Assembly (NCBI GenBank): GCA_964433155.1
Contig: CAYSQE010000005.1
Coordinates: 1 to 64,000, forward strand
DNA: 64,000 bases
Origin: 2-01-FULL-40-13 sp964433155
Lineage (GTDB): Bacteria > Patescibacteriota > Microgenomatia > UBA1406 > GWC2-37-13
Reading direction: 5' to 3'
Position 1 is the first letter of the stretch, and every line of letters starts with the position of its first letter. The notes beneath the pieces were generated by a model. That model was not told where the DNA came from. It saw only the letters and a program-made list of their open reading frames with translations, and ran no database searches. The translations under genes and the position numbers were made by a program. Shown piece after piece: positions 24,129 through 32,111 of this stretch.

Positions 24129-24827
24129 TTAGCGTTTTTCCAAATCTACAACCGTTAGGAATAAAAACATTATTGTAAAACTGACAAAATAAAAAATCGA
24201 ACGTAGATCAAAAACTCCTTTGACAAAGTTTTGCTGATGGCTAATTGGGCTAAAATAGGCTAAAGAATCCTGTATGCTCCTTGGTAATATACTTGCAGTA
24301 AAGTCAGTACCCAATACAAGAAGGATAAAAAGAACAAGCGCCGATACTAAAAATGAGACTACTTGATTTTTTGTTAGCGAAGAAAAAAACAGCGAAAGAC
24401 TTATGTACATCCCAGCAAGAAACAAGTTTCCTAAATAACCAGTGATGATTTCTGGTGCATAGAGCTTTGCCAGAAATGATAAAGAAATTGGAAGCCCAAC
24501 TGTAAGAACCAAACCAATAGAAATCAAGGTCAAAAGAGCAAAAAACTTTGACAGGATAACCTGTGTTTCTGATATTGGTAGGGTCAGCAGAACTTCAATG
24601 GTATTTGTTCGTTTTTCCTCTGAAAGAGCTCTCATTGTAAGTGCGGGTACGAATATTAAAAAAAGCCAGGGTAAAAAACCAAAAAATGGCCTCATTGAAG
24701 CCGACCCAACGACAAAAATATCTTTGACAAATAAAAAATTAGCAAAGACCGCAAATAAAACAATAACAATATAACCGATTGGATTATTTAGATAGTAATT
24801 TAATTCCTTTTTGTATAAAGCACGCAT
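24129..24827 (-). CDS. ABC-2 type permease, GldF-like
   Basis: 232 residues, about six transmembrane helices, the first after YKKELNYYLNNPIGYIVIVL. LSEEKRTNTIEVLLTLPISE is the conserved cytoplasmic coupling loop of ABC-2 permeases. It would pair with the ATPase just upstream (two bases away) and the GldG-like protein downstream. Confidence 0.88.
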   Translation of the reverse strand: MRALYKKELNYYLNNPIGYIVIVLFAVFANFLFVKDIFVVGSASMRPFFGFLPWLFLIFVPALTMRALSEEKRTNTIEVLLTLPISETQVILSKFFALLTLISIGLVLTVGLPISLSFLAKLYAPEIITGYLGNLFLAGMYISLSLFFSSLTKNQVVSFLVSALVLFILLVLGTDFTASILPRSIQDSLAYFSPISHQQNFVKGVFDLRSIFYFVSFTIMFLFLTVVDLEKR

Positions 24828-24829
24828 AT

Positions 24830-25537
24830 TTACTTAACTAATTTCTTAAATAATTTCTCTACTTTGCCTCTCCCTCTTGGTTTTATTCCGTCATAAACAA
24901 TTTTCCCGTTATCAATGATAATAAGTCTATTTGCCACCTCCTCAACTTCAGATAAAATATGGGTTGAAAAAATAATTGTCTTTTTCTTCGCCCCTCGAAG
25001 TCTTGACGAAGTGGGGTTTGCTAACTTCTTTATAAGTTCTCGGATTTTTTCCTGTTCCAATGGATCCAGTCCTGAAGTTGGTTCATCAAGTATCAATATC
25101 TGAGGATCACCAAGAAGCGCAGCTGCAAGACCAACTCTTTGCTTATAACCTCGCGACAACTCCTCAATTTTTGAAGTCAAAACTTCTTTTAAACCAACGT
25201 TCTCAGCTATATTAATATAGCTATCAGCTGCTTTAACAGACGAGATGAACTGTAAATATTCATCAACTTTCATTTCTTGATAAAGTGGATTATTCTCTGG
25301 TAAATAACCAATACGTCGCAAGACTTCAATTCGATTATCGATAGGATGTAAGTTATCGATTAAGACGCTGCCCATCGTAGGAGTTAAATACCCCAATATA
25401 AGCCGCATTGTCGTGGTTTTGCCAGCGCCGTTTGGACCTAAAAATCCTATGATTTCTCCTTCTTTTGCTTTGAGCGAGATCCCGTCTACTGCAGTTTTCT
25501 TTTTAAATATTTTTGTAACCGAAGATAAAACAATCAT
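24830..25537 (-). CDS. ABC transporter ATP-binding protein
   Basis: 235 residues from the ATG at 25537; the upstream ATG at 25555 has no support. Walker A is GPNGAGKTT, the signature is LSRGYKQRVGLAAAL, Walker B is LILDEPTSGLDP and the H-loop is STHIL. GldA/NatA-type ABC-2 exporters have this size. A palindromic insertion at 24991-25016 adds NPTSSRLRGAKKK between the D-loop helix and the H-loop strand. Confidence 0.92.
   Translation of the reverse strand: MIVLSSVTKIFKKKTAVDGISLKAKEGEIIGFLGPNGAGKTTTMRLILGYLTPTMGSVLIDNLHPIDNRIEVLRRIGYLPENNPLYQEMKVDEYLQFISSVKAADSYINIAENVGLKEVLTSKIEELSRGYKQRVGLAAALLGDPQILILDEPTSGLDPLEQEKIRELIKKLANPTSSRLRGAKKKTIIFSTHILSEVEEVANRLIIIDNGKIVYDGIKPRGRGKVEKLFKKLVK
24991..25016. 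repeat. ORF-embedded inverted repeat in the ABC ATPase gene
   Basis: CCCCTCGAAGTC and GACGAAGTGGGG are the arms of an imperfect hairpin. It encodes TSSRLRGA, and it contains the CGAAGT block shared with the inserts in trmD and the zwf-gnd fusion. Confidence 0.6.
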
Positions 25538-25580
25538 AACGTATATGTATAACAAAAAGGAATAAATTTGGCAAACCTAA

Positions 25581-26198
25581 TTATTTTTGTGAGGTAGCGA
25601 CAACTTCGAAATTTTTTGCGACTTGTTTCCAATCCACATTATTAAAAAATGCGTCTATATAACTTCCTCTATTGACACCATAATCAATAAAATATGCGTG
25701 TTCATATGTATCAAGAGCCAAAATTGGAGTCGAGTGCCAGACGGGGAATGTATTTTGTGCATCGCCAAGATAATTAAAAAGTCGCATCTCTTTCCAATTC
25801 CAAGCTGTCCATACCCATCCGCGAGCGGCAATACCCGTTGCCTTCATATCTTTTTTATATACCTCGAAAGATCCGAAATCTTTTTTTATTTGTTTTATCA
25901 CGTCTGCGGTTGGTACTCCACCTTTTCCACCAAGGTGGCCAAAATAAAGTTCGTGGTTTACAATGCCGCCGTAAGCAAATGTCAACTCAACCTTAAGCTC
26001 CCGAATCATCGAATATGATTGATTTGCTTTAGTGTAATCGTCGTCAGTCAACATCGAAAGCTTCTCCATTATTTCGTTATATTTTGTCACGTAGCCTTGA
26101 TAAAGTTTTAAGTGCTCCTCAATAGTCTTTTTAGAAATTCCTTTCATCAAATATAATTCGTCAGAGAAAGTTTTTGCAGCAACTTTTGTAAATTGCAT
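25581..26198 (-). CDS. Superoxide dismutase, Fe/Mn family
   Basis: 205 residues. The four metal ligands are His29 (KTIEEHLKLYQGYV), His82 (GIVNHELYFGH), Asp163 and His167 (LDTYEHAYFIDYG). In most SODs the fourth motif is DxWEHAY; Trp is Tyr here. The second His pair near the N-terminus (HHxxHH) is reduced. Fe versus Mn cannot be told. The enzyme removes superoxide, so this organism probably meets oxygen. Confidence 0.9.
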   Translation of the reverse strand: MQFTKVAAKTFSDELYLMKGISKKTIEEHLKLYQGYVTKYNEIMEKLSMLTDDDYTKANQSYSMIRELKVELTFAYGGIVNHELYFGHLGGKGGVPTADVIKQIKKDFGSFEVYKKDMKATGIAARGWVWTAWNWKEMRLFNYLGDAQNTFPVWHSTPILALDTYEHAYFIDYGVNRGSYIDAFFNNVDWKQVAKNFEVVATSQK

Positions 26199-26265
26199 AT
26201 TATTTTAAATAAAATTAATAATCAGTATAAACATTATACTACTTTTAAAATGTATGTGATGAAAA

Positions 26266-27078
26266 TCACTTCAGGAGATCTGGCCTTTTTTTAGCTGTTT
26301 CTTCAAAGGCTTTCTTTATTCTCCACTTTTCAATTTCTTTATGATTTCCTGAAAGTAAAACTTCTGGTACTTTTTTTCCCATAAACTCTTCTGGTCTTGT
26401 ATATTGAGGATATTCTAATAACTTTACTGTTTTTTCTCCTTTATTTTTTAAATTTCTTAATATTTTATTATCTCCGATTATTTCGATTAACCCGACTTCG
26501 TCCCGCGAAGCGGGACTTCGACGGGCAGGTCGATTAATCGATACATTCATAAAACTTTCAAATACGCTCGCTTCTTCCTTTTTTAGCACACCGTGTCGCA
26601 AACGAACTACTGAATCTGCGATTGCCACTGCAGTAATTTCGCCACCCGTAATAACAAAGTCACCTAGGGATATTTCTTCATCGACAAAATCTAATACTCT
26701 TTGATCCACTCCTTCATAGTGTCCGGCAATTATAACCAAGTGGTCAAACTTCGAAAACTCTTGCGCTTTTTGTTGTGTAAATAATTTACCTTTAGGTGAT
26801 GTCAAAATCACCTTTGAATTTTGAGTTGTGTTTTTGGCTTTTGACTTTTGACTTTTGGCTTTCTGCAAAGCGTTGTATATCACATCAACTCTCATCACCA
26901 TCCCAACGCCACCTCCATATGTTCGATCATCTACTGTTCCATAATCATCAATTGCGAAATCTCTAAGGTCTATTAGTTTTATATCTATCAGTCCTCTATC
27001 TTGTGCTCTTTTTACAATACTTTCCTCAAAAAAACCTGAAATCATTTTGGGAAAAAGTGTAAGAACGGAAATTTTCAT
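26266..27078 (-). CDS. trmD: tRNA (guanine37-N1)-methyltransferase
   Basis: 270 residues. The SPOUT trefoil knot region is VIIAGHYEGVDQRVLDFVDE and GDFVITGGEITA. The ending YPQYTRPEEFMGKKVPEVLL then GNHKEIEKWR is TrmD-typical. It methylates N1 of G37 in tRNAs reading CNN and prevents +1 frameshifts. Two inserts break the usual line: a hairpin (26491-26529, PARRSPASRDEVG) before YPQYTRP and an AT-rich repeat (KSQKSKAKNTTQNSK) near residue 75. Confidence 0.93.
   Translation of the reverse strand: MKISVLTLFPKMISGFFEESIVKRAQDRGLIDIKLIDLRDFAIDDYGTVDDRTYGGGVGMVMRVDVIYNALQKAKSQKSKAKNTTQNSKVILTSPKGKLFTQQKAQEFSKFDHLVIIAGHYEGVDQRVLDFVDEEISLGDFVITGGEITAVAIADSVVRLRHGVLKKEEASVFESFMNVSINRPARRSPASRDEVGLIEIIGDNKILRNLKNKGEKTVKLLEYPQYTRPEEFMGKKVPEVLLSGNHKEIEKWRIKKAFEETAKKRPDLLK
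26491..26529. repeat. ORF-embedded inverted repeat in trmD
   Basis: TCCCGC-GAA-GCGGGA is a perfect stem in the middle, flanked by two GACTTCG blocks and CGGGCAGG. It encodes PARRSPASRDEVG in a TrmD loop. It shares GACTTCG with the inserts in the zwf-gnd gene and before the FMN reductase gene. Confidence 0.7.
26816..26864. repeat. ORF-embedded TTTTGACTTTTGG-type repeat in trmD
   Basis: Tandem CTTTTGACTTTTGGC units encode KSQKSKAKNTTQNSK on the minus strand, in a surface loop. Confidence 0.5.
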
Positions 27079-27106
27079 AAGTCTAATTATAATCTATAAT
27101 TGTCAC

Positions 27107-27135
27107 TTGACAAAATGTACATAGATTTGTACAAT
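27107..27135 (+). promoter_or_regulatory. Promoter with TGTACA-N6-TGTACA operator for the YefM/RelE pair
   Basis: TTGACA (27107-27112), a 17-base spacer, and TACAAT (27130-27135), six bases before the antitoxin ATG. Inside are two TGTACA hexamers (27116-27121, 27128-27133) with centres 12 bases apart. This is the motif and geometry known for the E. coli yefM-yoeB operator, so antitoxin-toxin autorepression is likely. Confidence 0.75.
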
Positions 27136-27141
27136 AAAAAC

Positions 27142-27393
27142 ATGAATAATTTAATCTCAATTTCTGATGCAAGAGCTAAATTGCCAGATCTAGTAGACAA
27201 AGTCAATAATCATATGGATCGTATAATTATTACGGTCAATGGTCAGCCTAAAGCGACCTTAGTAAGCGCAGAAGAACTTGAATCTTTAGAAGAAACTGCT
27301 GAAATTCTTACCATTTCTGGAGCAAAAAAAAGTATTAAAGCGGGTTTGAAGCAAGCAAAAAAAGGAAAAGGAATTCCACTTTCCAAACTTTAA
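27142..27393 (+). CDS. Antitoxin, Phd/YefM family
   Basis: 83 residues from the ATG at 27142. The N-terminal Phd/YefM DNA-binding half is SISDARAKLPDLVDKVNNH and the strand IIITVNGQPKATLVSAEELE. The charged C-terminal end (KKGKGIPLSKL) would wrap the toxin. The ATG at 27100 would put the start before the promoter and is rejected. It directly precedes the toxin gene (five bases). Confidence 0.92.
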   Translation: MNNLISISDARAKLPDLVDKVNNHMDRIIITVNGQPKATLVSAEELESLEETAEILTISGAKKSIKAGLKQAKKGKGIPLSKL

Positions 27394-27398
27394 TATAC

Positions 27399-27647
27399 AT
27401 GCAAGTTATCATCACTCCCAAAGCTGAAAGACAATATAGACATCTTCCTTTATCAGAGCAAATAAAAATTAAAAAGAAATTGCTACTTCTTGAAAAGAAT
27501 CCACAAGAAGGCAAAAAACTTACCGGGAATCTAGCTGAAGCTCGATCTCTCAAGGCTTGGCCATATCGAATTATTTATTGGATCGACGAAAAACATAATA
27601 AAATCTTTATTGTCACCATAGCTCATAGACAGAGAGTTTATAAATAA
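27399..27647 (+). CDS. RelE/ParE-family toxin
   Basis: 82 residues. The RelE-like fold is shown by TPKAERQYRHLPLSEQIKIK, KKLTGNLAEARSLKAWPYRI and the end IVTIAHRQRVYK with the R/H residues of the active face. RelE/YoeB toxins cleave mRNA in the ribosomal A-site, while ParE types target gyrase. The YefM-type partner and TGTACA operator favour the YoeB-like side, but the sequence alone does not settle it. Confidence 0.9.
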   Translation: MQVIITPKAERQYRHLPLSEQIKIKKKLLLLEKNPQEGKKLTGNLAEARSLKAWPYRIIYWIDEKHNKIFIVTIAHRQRVYK

Positions 27648-27661
27648 GTTTAATTCAAACT

Positions 27662-27901
27662 ATGGTTAAAAAGATCGTTCTTACATTGATTAAATGGTAT
27701 CAAAAGACTAAATTTTTCCATGGATATATCTTTCGGACTCTATTTATGACCGATAAAGTCTGCAGATTTACTCCAACATGTTCCGAATATACGTACCAAG
27801 CTGTGGAAAAATATGGAAGTATGAAAGGATTATTTTTAGGATTCAAAAGAATCATCCACTGTCACCCGTGGAGTAAAAAATTATCGGATCCACTTAAATA
27901 A
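27662..27901 (+). CDS. yidD: Membrane protein insertion efficiency factor YidD
   Basis: 79 residues. The family signature is CRFTPTCSEYTYQAVEKYGS, with FKRIIHCHPW near the C-terminus. YidD helps the Sec/YidC route for membrane proteins. Here it stands alone rather than beside yidC and rnpA, and it overlaps the convergent gene at 27881 by about 21 bases. The C-terminal GGxDPVP motif is weak (KLSDPLK). Confidence 0.93.
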   Translation: MVKKIVLTLIKWYQKTKFFHGYIFRTLFMTDKVCRFTPTCSEYTYQAVEKYGSMKGLFLGFKRIIHCHPWSKKLSDPLK

Positions 27902-28366
27902 TGGGTGATTGACTTTAACTACTCTATCAACATCTCCTTTAGTTATCTTTTCTATTAATATTTGCTCTTGTTCATCAAGAGGTAAAAAAATTACATTTTC
28001 ACTGTCTTCATCTCCCTGCTTGAGAACATTTACTGCAATTCTATCTTCATGTGTTTTCCTATTACTAACAACTAATTTTACAGCTTTTACACTGCCGTCT
28101 GAAAATTGTAAAACTTCTTCTCTAATCCAACAATACTCATTTGCTAGGTCATAGTATCGAATTGAAGGGCCCCACTGTCTCGCTATTTCTAATCTTTCAT
28201 TTAACTTTGTAAAGAGTCTTCGACTTAATCCACTCTCGTCTAATATGGCTCTTACTTTTGGAGAGTCAAAATTTCTCGCTATTGATAAAGCATGTTCTGT
28301 TGCTGGAAAATGTGCAATACTTATGGGTCCTTCATTTACTATAACATTGGGTCTGGGCTATTCCAT
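27881..28366 (-). pseudogene. Hypothetical gene with an in-frame TAG at codon 3
   Basis: From the ATG at 28366 the frame reads M-E-stop (TAG, 28358-28360) and then stays open for 158 codons to TAA (27881-27883), with a sensible protein: PRPNVIVNEGPISIAHFPA, then RQWGPSIRYYDLANEYCWI. A TATAAT box (28374-28379 on the minus strand) lies shortly before the ATG, which supports the start. No alternative ATG, GTG or TTG follows the TAG early on. Either the gene is recently broken by CAG to TAG, or there is an unusual start. The family is not recognised. Confidence 0.6.
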
Positions 28367-28416
28367 ATGTCTAATTATAACATATAAACTATAAAATTGA
28401 AGAAATTTAGCACGCT

Positions 28417-28560
28417 TCAAGACAAAATTTTTCTGGAAGTTTTTGAGTGTCGTCTTCCGTTTTGAGATAATTTGTAAGCAATATAAAGAAGTACAATTAA
28501 AATCAGAATAAGAACAGTAGTAGTTTGCACTCTACTTGTGATTTCCCAAATGTTATTCAT
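28417..28560 (-). CDS. Small single-helix membrane protein (47 aa)
   Basis: A 144-base frame, ATG at 28560, TGA at 28417. One helix TTVLILILIVLLYIAYKL is followed by a basic tail QNGRRHSKTSRK. A TTGACA box lies about 25 bases upstream on the minus strand. It sits in the otherwise gene-free 28380-28762 stretch, whose other half is the clpB promoter. Confidence 0.45.
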   Translation of the reverse strand: MNNIWEITSRVQTTTVLILILIVLLYIAYKLSQNGRRHSKTSRKILS

Positions 28561-28662
28561 AGGTTGTTTTCAATTAATATTGTCAATCCTAAAAGTAGGA
28601 TACCAAGAAATACATCGTAAATCAACCTTAAAATATTGAAGGAAATGGAAGTTAGCAATTAC

Positions 28663-28690
28663 TTGCAAAGTCTGCCAAACATAGTATACT
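28663..28690 (+). promoter_or_regulatory. clpB promoter (-35/-10)
   Basis: TTGCAA (28663-28668), a 16-base spacer, TATACT (28685-28690). TATACT is part of the palindrome TAGTATACTA. Transcription would start about 28697, leaving a leader of roughly 65 bases, unlike the leaderless genes nearby. Confidence 0.6.
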
Positions 28691-28708
28691 AAATTATTGT
28701 TCGAGAAA

Positions 28709-28737
28709 AATCGAGAACATTTACCTATTTCTCGATT
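28709..28737. promoter_or_regulatory. Inverted repeat downstream of the clpB promoter
   Basis: AATCGAGAA (28709-28717) and TTCTCGATT (28729-28737) are perfect arms around 11 bases. Extra TCGAGA copies lie at 28701-28706 and the reverse form CTCGAA follows near 28753. It is a candidate operator for a heat-shock repressor. The sequence is not the CIRCE consensus of HrcA. Confidence 0.6.
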
Positions 28738-28762
28738 CATCTAATTCGCTCGAAATATAAAC

Positions 28763-30949
28763 ATGGTAAATATTCATTATCAACCTCCAGAAGATCAAGG
28801 AAATCCACTCGAGAAATATACGGTAAATCTTACAAAACTTGCAAAAGACGGTAAACTTGATCCTGTCATAGGGCGAGATAATGAGATTAGACGCGTTATT
28901 CAAATTCTCTCGAGAAGGACAAAAAATAATCCAGTCCTTCTTGGTGATCCAGGAGTAGGCAAAACTGCAATTGTTGAAGGACTTGCACAACGGATCATCG
29001 ACGGCGATGTCCCAGATACGCTTAAAAATAAACAAATTCTTTCTTTAGATTTAGCTGGTATTTTAGCCGGAGCTGCTTTCAGGGGAGAATTTGAGCAGCG
29101 TCTCAAAAAAGTTCTTGAAGCAATTGAAAAGGGTGAAGGTAAGTACATCCTTTTTATGGATGAACTTCATACGATAGTTGGAGCAGGAGCTGCAGAAGGT
29201 GCGGTTGACGCTGGAAACATTCTTAAACCAGCTTTAGCTCGAGGCGCTCTCCATGCAGTTGGAGCAACAACAGTGAGAGAGTATCGACAGTATATTGAAA
29301 AAGATGCAGCGCTTGAAAGACGATTCCAGCCTGTTTATGTAGACGAACCAACCATTGAAGATAGTATTGCCATACTTCGCGGGGTTAAAGAAAAGTATGA
29401 AGTCCACCACGGTATAAAAATCTCAGATGATGCGGTCATAGCTGCAGTCAATCTGTCTGTCAGATATATTACTGATCGTTTTCTCCCTGATAAAGCTATT
29501 GATCTTATCGACGAAGCTGCCGCATCGGCCAAAATTGACGTCGACTCTTTGCCTCTAGAACTTGATCAAATGAAAAGAAAAATCGTACAGCTTACCATCG
29601 AACTTACTGCACTTAAACGCGAAAGAGGGCTTGATTTGAGGAAAAAGAATATTGAGGAAGAAAAGAAAAGACTAGAAAAAAGATTTGTTGACCTTGAAAA
29701 AAAGTGGAAAGAACAAAAAAAAGTCATCTCTGAGTTACAAAAGTATCGTGTCGAGTTGGATAAGCTTAAAGCAGAATTGGATAAATCAGAACGAGATGTA
29801 ATGCTTGAAAAAGCTGCAGAATTAAAATATGGAAAAATTCCCGAGATTGAAAAAAAATTAAAAGAGGTTGAGGTCGAGTGGAAAAAAATTCCTCTGCAAG
29901 ATAGATTACTTAAAGAACAGGTCACAGAAGAAGACATCGCAAAAATTGTAGCTCGTTGGACGAATATCCCTGTTACAAGACTTCTCGCCACTGAGTCTCA
30001 AAAACTTGCCAAACTAGAAGATGAGCTAAAATCACGGGTTGTGGGACAAGATACACCCCTCCACAAAATAGCTAATGCCGTACGGCGATCTCGTGCAGGA
30101 TTGTCTGAAGAAAATCGGCCCATCGGATCATTTCTTTTCTTAGGACCAACTGGAGTTGGAAAAACTGAGTCAGCAAAAGCTCTCGCCTACTCTCTTTTTA
30201 ACGATGAAAAAGCAATGATTCGAATTGATATGAGCGAATATCAGGAAGCTCATACGGTCGCTCGCCTCATCGGAGCTCCTCCCGGATATGTGGGGTATGA
30301 AGAAGGTGGGCAACTCACAGAAGCGGTCAGACGGAAGCCTTATTCAGTAGTTCTATTTGATGAGGTTGAAAAAGCAAATCCTCAGATTTTCAACGTATTT
30401 TTGCAGATTTTTGATGAAGGTAGATTGACCGATGGGCGAGGAAGAACTGTAAACTTCAAAAACACTATCATCATCCTCACATCAAACTTGGGAAGTGAGG
30501 TTTTTAGCCATTCTCCCTCAACCGCCGCGGTTGAGGAGCGAAGCGGGAAAACCGCGGCGGTTCAAAAAAAAAGAGAGGAACAAATTATGGATTTAATCCG
30601 AAAATTCTTTAGGCCCGAATTTATCAATCGCTTGGATTCACTTATCATATTTCATCCCCTATCTTCTGAAATGATTACAAAGATTATAGATCTTCAATTA
30701 CAAGAAGTTGATAAACGGCTAAAAAAACAAAACCTATATCTTTCAGTAACTGAATCTGTCAAAAAATTCTTAAAAGTCGTTGGCTTTGACGAAGTATATG
30801 GGGCACGGCCCTTAAAAAGAGTCATCAACGAATTCATTGTTGACGAAATCGCTCTTCAAATTGTTGAAGGGAAAATAAAATCAGGAGATAGGATAAACGT
30901 CGACTACAGAAATAATAAAATCCAAGTCGCGGTTAAGAAACCGAATTAA
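28763..30949 (+). CDS. clpB: AAA+ disaggregase ClpB, N-domain missing
   Basis: 728 residues. Walker A1 is GDPGVGKT (61-68). A coiled-coil M-domain spans about 255-385, with AAELKYGKIPEIEKKL, which is ClpB-typical. Walker A2 is GPTGVGKT near 462, and GARPLKRVI ends the second module. No [LIV]GF ClpP-docking loop is seen. Full-length ClpB is about 860 residues; the 140-residue N-domain is absent and the start follows a clear promoter and operator. It should refold aggregates with DnaK. A hairpin insert (30515-30562) adds SPSTAAVEERSGKTAAV. Confidence 0.92.
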   Translation: MVNIHYQPPEDQGNPLEKYTVNLTKLAKDGKLDPVIGRDNEIRRVIQILSRRTKNNPVLLGDPGVGKTAIVEGLAQRIIDGDVPDTLKNKQILSLDLAGILAGAAFRGEFEQRLKKVLEAIEKGEGKYILFMDELHTIVGAGAAEGAVDAGNILKPALARGALHAVGATTVREYRQYIEKDAALERRFQPVYVDEPTIEDSIAILRGVKEKYEVHHGIKISDDAVIAAVNLSVRYITDRFLPDKAIDLIDEAAASAKIDVDSLPLELDQMKRKIVQLTIELTALKRERGLDLRKKNIEEEKKRLEKRFVDLEKKWKEQKKVISELQKYRVELDKLKAELDKSERDVMLEKAAELKYGKIPEIEKKLKEVEVEWKKIPLQDRLLKEQVTEEDIAKIVARWTNIPVTRLLATESQKLAKLEDELKSRVVGQDTPLHKIANAVRRSRAGLSEENRPIGSFLFLGPTGVGKTESAKALAYSLFNDEKAMIRIDMSEYQEAHTVARLIGAPPGYVGYEEGGQLTEAVRRKPYSVVLFDEVEKANPQIFNVFLQIFDEGRLTDGRGRTVNFKNTIIILTSNLGSEVFSHSPSTAAVEERSGKTAAVQKKREEQIMDLIRKFFRPEFINRLDSLIIFHPLSSEMITKIIDLQLQEVDKRLKKQNLYLSVTESVKKFLKVVGFDEVYGARPLKRVINEFIVDEIALQIVEGKIKSGDRINVDYRNNKIQVAVKKPN
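30515..30562. repeat. ORF-embedded inverted repeat in clpB
   Basis: CCTCAACCG-CCG-CGGTTGAGG is one hairpin. AACCGCCGCGG at its base also pairs with CCGCGGCGGTT further on, so two competing hairpins are possible. It encodes SPSTAAVEERSGKTAAV in the variable region before FRPEFINRLD. Confidence 0.7.
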
Positions 30950-31322
30950 AAATCTTTTCTGCAATTTCTTTCATCTCTTCCTTAGGAAACTGTCTTGTTT
31001 CAGGAACAAACGCAGTTTCTCCTTCTGTACGGGGAAGAATATGAACGTGTGCATGAGCAACTTCCAAACCGTGTGTGACGTAGGTTACAAAAGAAGGCGA
31101 GAGTGCTTTTTGCATTGCTTTAGTCAATTTTAAAACTGCTTCCCAATATTTTCCAAACTCTGGAACATCATAAACCCATCGATAATGTTTTTTGGGGATA
31201 CAAATAGTGTGTCCTTTTACACGGGGAAAAATGTCTAAGAATCCTAAAAACATTTCATCTTCATAAACTTTATAGCTGGGAGATTTGCCGGAAACTATTT
31301 GACAAAAAATACAGTTTTCCAT
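30933..31322 (-). CDS. HIT-family nucleotide hydrolase
   Basis: 129 residues. The N-terminal CIFCQIVSGKSPSYKVYED and the HIT motif HAHVHILPR (residues near 92-100) are clear. HIT proteins hydrolyse dinucleoside polyphosphates or nucleoside phosphoramidates. Its stop overlaps clpB's end by 17 bases on the opposite strand. Confidence 0.92.
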   Translation of the reverse strand: MENCIFCQIVSGKSPSYKVYEDEMFLGFLDIFPRVKGHTICIPKKHYRWVYDVPEFGKYWEAVLKLTKAMQKALSPSFVTYVTHGLEVAHAHVHILPRTEGETAFVPETRQFPKEEMKEIAEKIFNSVS

Positions 31323-31343
31323 AGACTGATTTTATAAAAAATC

Positions 31344-31757
31344 TTAAAACGACGTTTTTAAGCGTAATTTTTTAAAGTCTCGATCGAGCGTAAAAATCTC
31401 ATCCATTTTAAAATCTTTATAGAGTACATAACTTACTGCATCCGTAAAGGAAATTTTATGTTCGGAAAACTTGAGAAATAATGCTTGAGTTTTTTTAAAT
31501 ACATGTCGATCAATAAATAGTACTTTAATTTCACCTTCAATTTCTGCTCTTTGCAAATAAACGAAAATTTTCTCTACTAGCGATCTGTGATATCTTGAGA
31601 CAAACCAAGTAAATAATTCGTCCAACACATAATCAGAAGTGAACAAACGGGTTTTTGTTTTTTGGTACAAGTCAAGCTTTTCAGAAACTTCGCTATGGTA
31701 GGTTGCATCTTTTCTAAAGTAGGAGATAAAAGCCGAAGTATCAATAAAGACTCTCAT
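31344..31757 (-). CDS. PIN-domain toxin (VapC-like)
   Basis: 137 residues. The PIN acidic residues are Asp6 (VFIDTSAF), Glu near 48 (DYVLDELF), Asp near 100 (FTDAVSYVL) and a last Asp (TLDRDF). They bind Mg2+ for RNA cleavage, often of tRNA. Its start overlaps the antitoxin gene by four bases, a typical VapBC arrangement. Confidence 0.85.
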   Translation of the reverse strand: MRVFIDTSAFISYFRKDATYHSEVSEKLDLYQKTKTRLFTSDYVLDELFTWFVSRYHRSLVEKIFVYLQRAEIEGEIKVLFIDRHVFKKTQALFLKFSEHKISFTDAVSYVLYKDFKMDEIFTLDRDFKKLRLKTSF

Positions 31758-32026
31758 ACATTATCTTGATGATATACAATTTCATCAATCGATTCTGTAT
31801 CATCAATTTTTTTTTCATCTTTGATAAAACCGCATAATTTATTAAGATAGTAATAACGAGGAGGCTTTTTAGCAGTAATGATTTGAGAAATATAGTCTAC
31901 AAATCCTGTGGCAATACGGTCAATAGCTTCACGCAAGAGCTCTGATCTTTTAAAAGGGGTAAGATCTCTAAAATCATCCATTATGGCAAGCGAATTGGGA
32001 CTCAAATAAATCTGGTATCTTCTCAT
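31754..32026 (-). CDS. Antitoxin partner of the PIN toxin
   Basis: 90 residues. The N-terminal MRRYQIYLSPNSLAIMDDF and the helices PFKRSELLREAIDRI are the ribbon-helix-helix pattern of DNA-binding antitoxins. The acidic C-terminal end (EKKIDDTESIDEIVYHQD) would dock on the toxin. It is the first gene of the pair and has an operator in its promoter. Confidence 0.75.
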   Translation of the reverse strand: MRRYQIYLSPNSLAIMDDFRDLTPFKRSELLREAIDRIATGFVDYISQIITAKKPPRYYYLNKLCGFIKDEKKIDDTESIDEIVYHQDNV

Positions 32027-32032
32027 ATATAC

Positions 32033-32061
32033 ATTACATCATATGGTGTATATTTTGTCAA
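32033..32061 (-). promoter_or_regulatory. vapBC-like promoter with near-palindromic operator
   Basis: On the minus strand TTGACA (rc of 32056-32061), 17 bases, and TGTAAT (rc of 32033-32038). ACATCATATGGTGT (32036-32049), a 14-base near-palindrome centred on CATATG, lies between the boxes. This fits antitoxin autoregulation. Confidence 0.6.
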
Positions 32062-32075
32062 GAAGTAAGTAATAC

Positions 32076-32105
32076 TTGACAACGACTTAAGAAGAGCAGT
32101 ATCAT
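32076..32105 (+). promoter_or_regulatory. Promoter of the fba-glpX-gap-pgk operon
   Basis: TTGACA (32076-32081), an 18-base spacer and TATCAT (32100-32105), six bases before the fba ATG (32112). The mRNA is probably leaderless. Confidence 0.7.
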
Positions 32106-32111
32106 ACCGCT

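Noticed and set aside
27909..28154. Plus-strand frame after yidD
   Set aside because: The opposite strand has a longer and more protein-like frame (27881-28366), despite its TAG.
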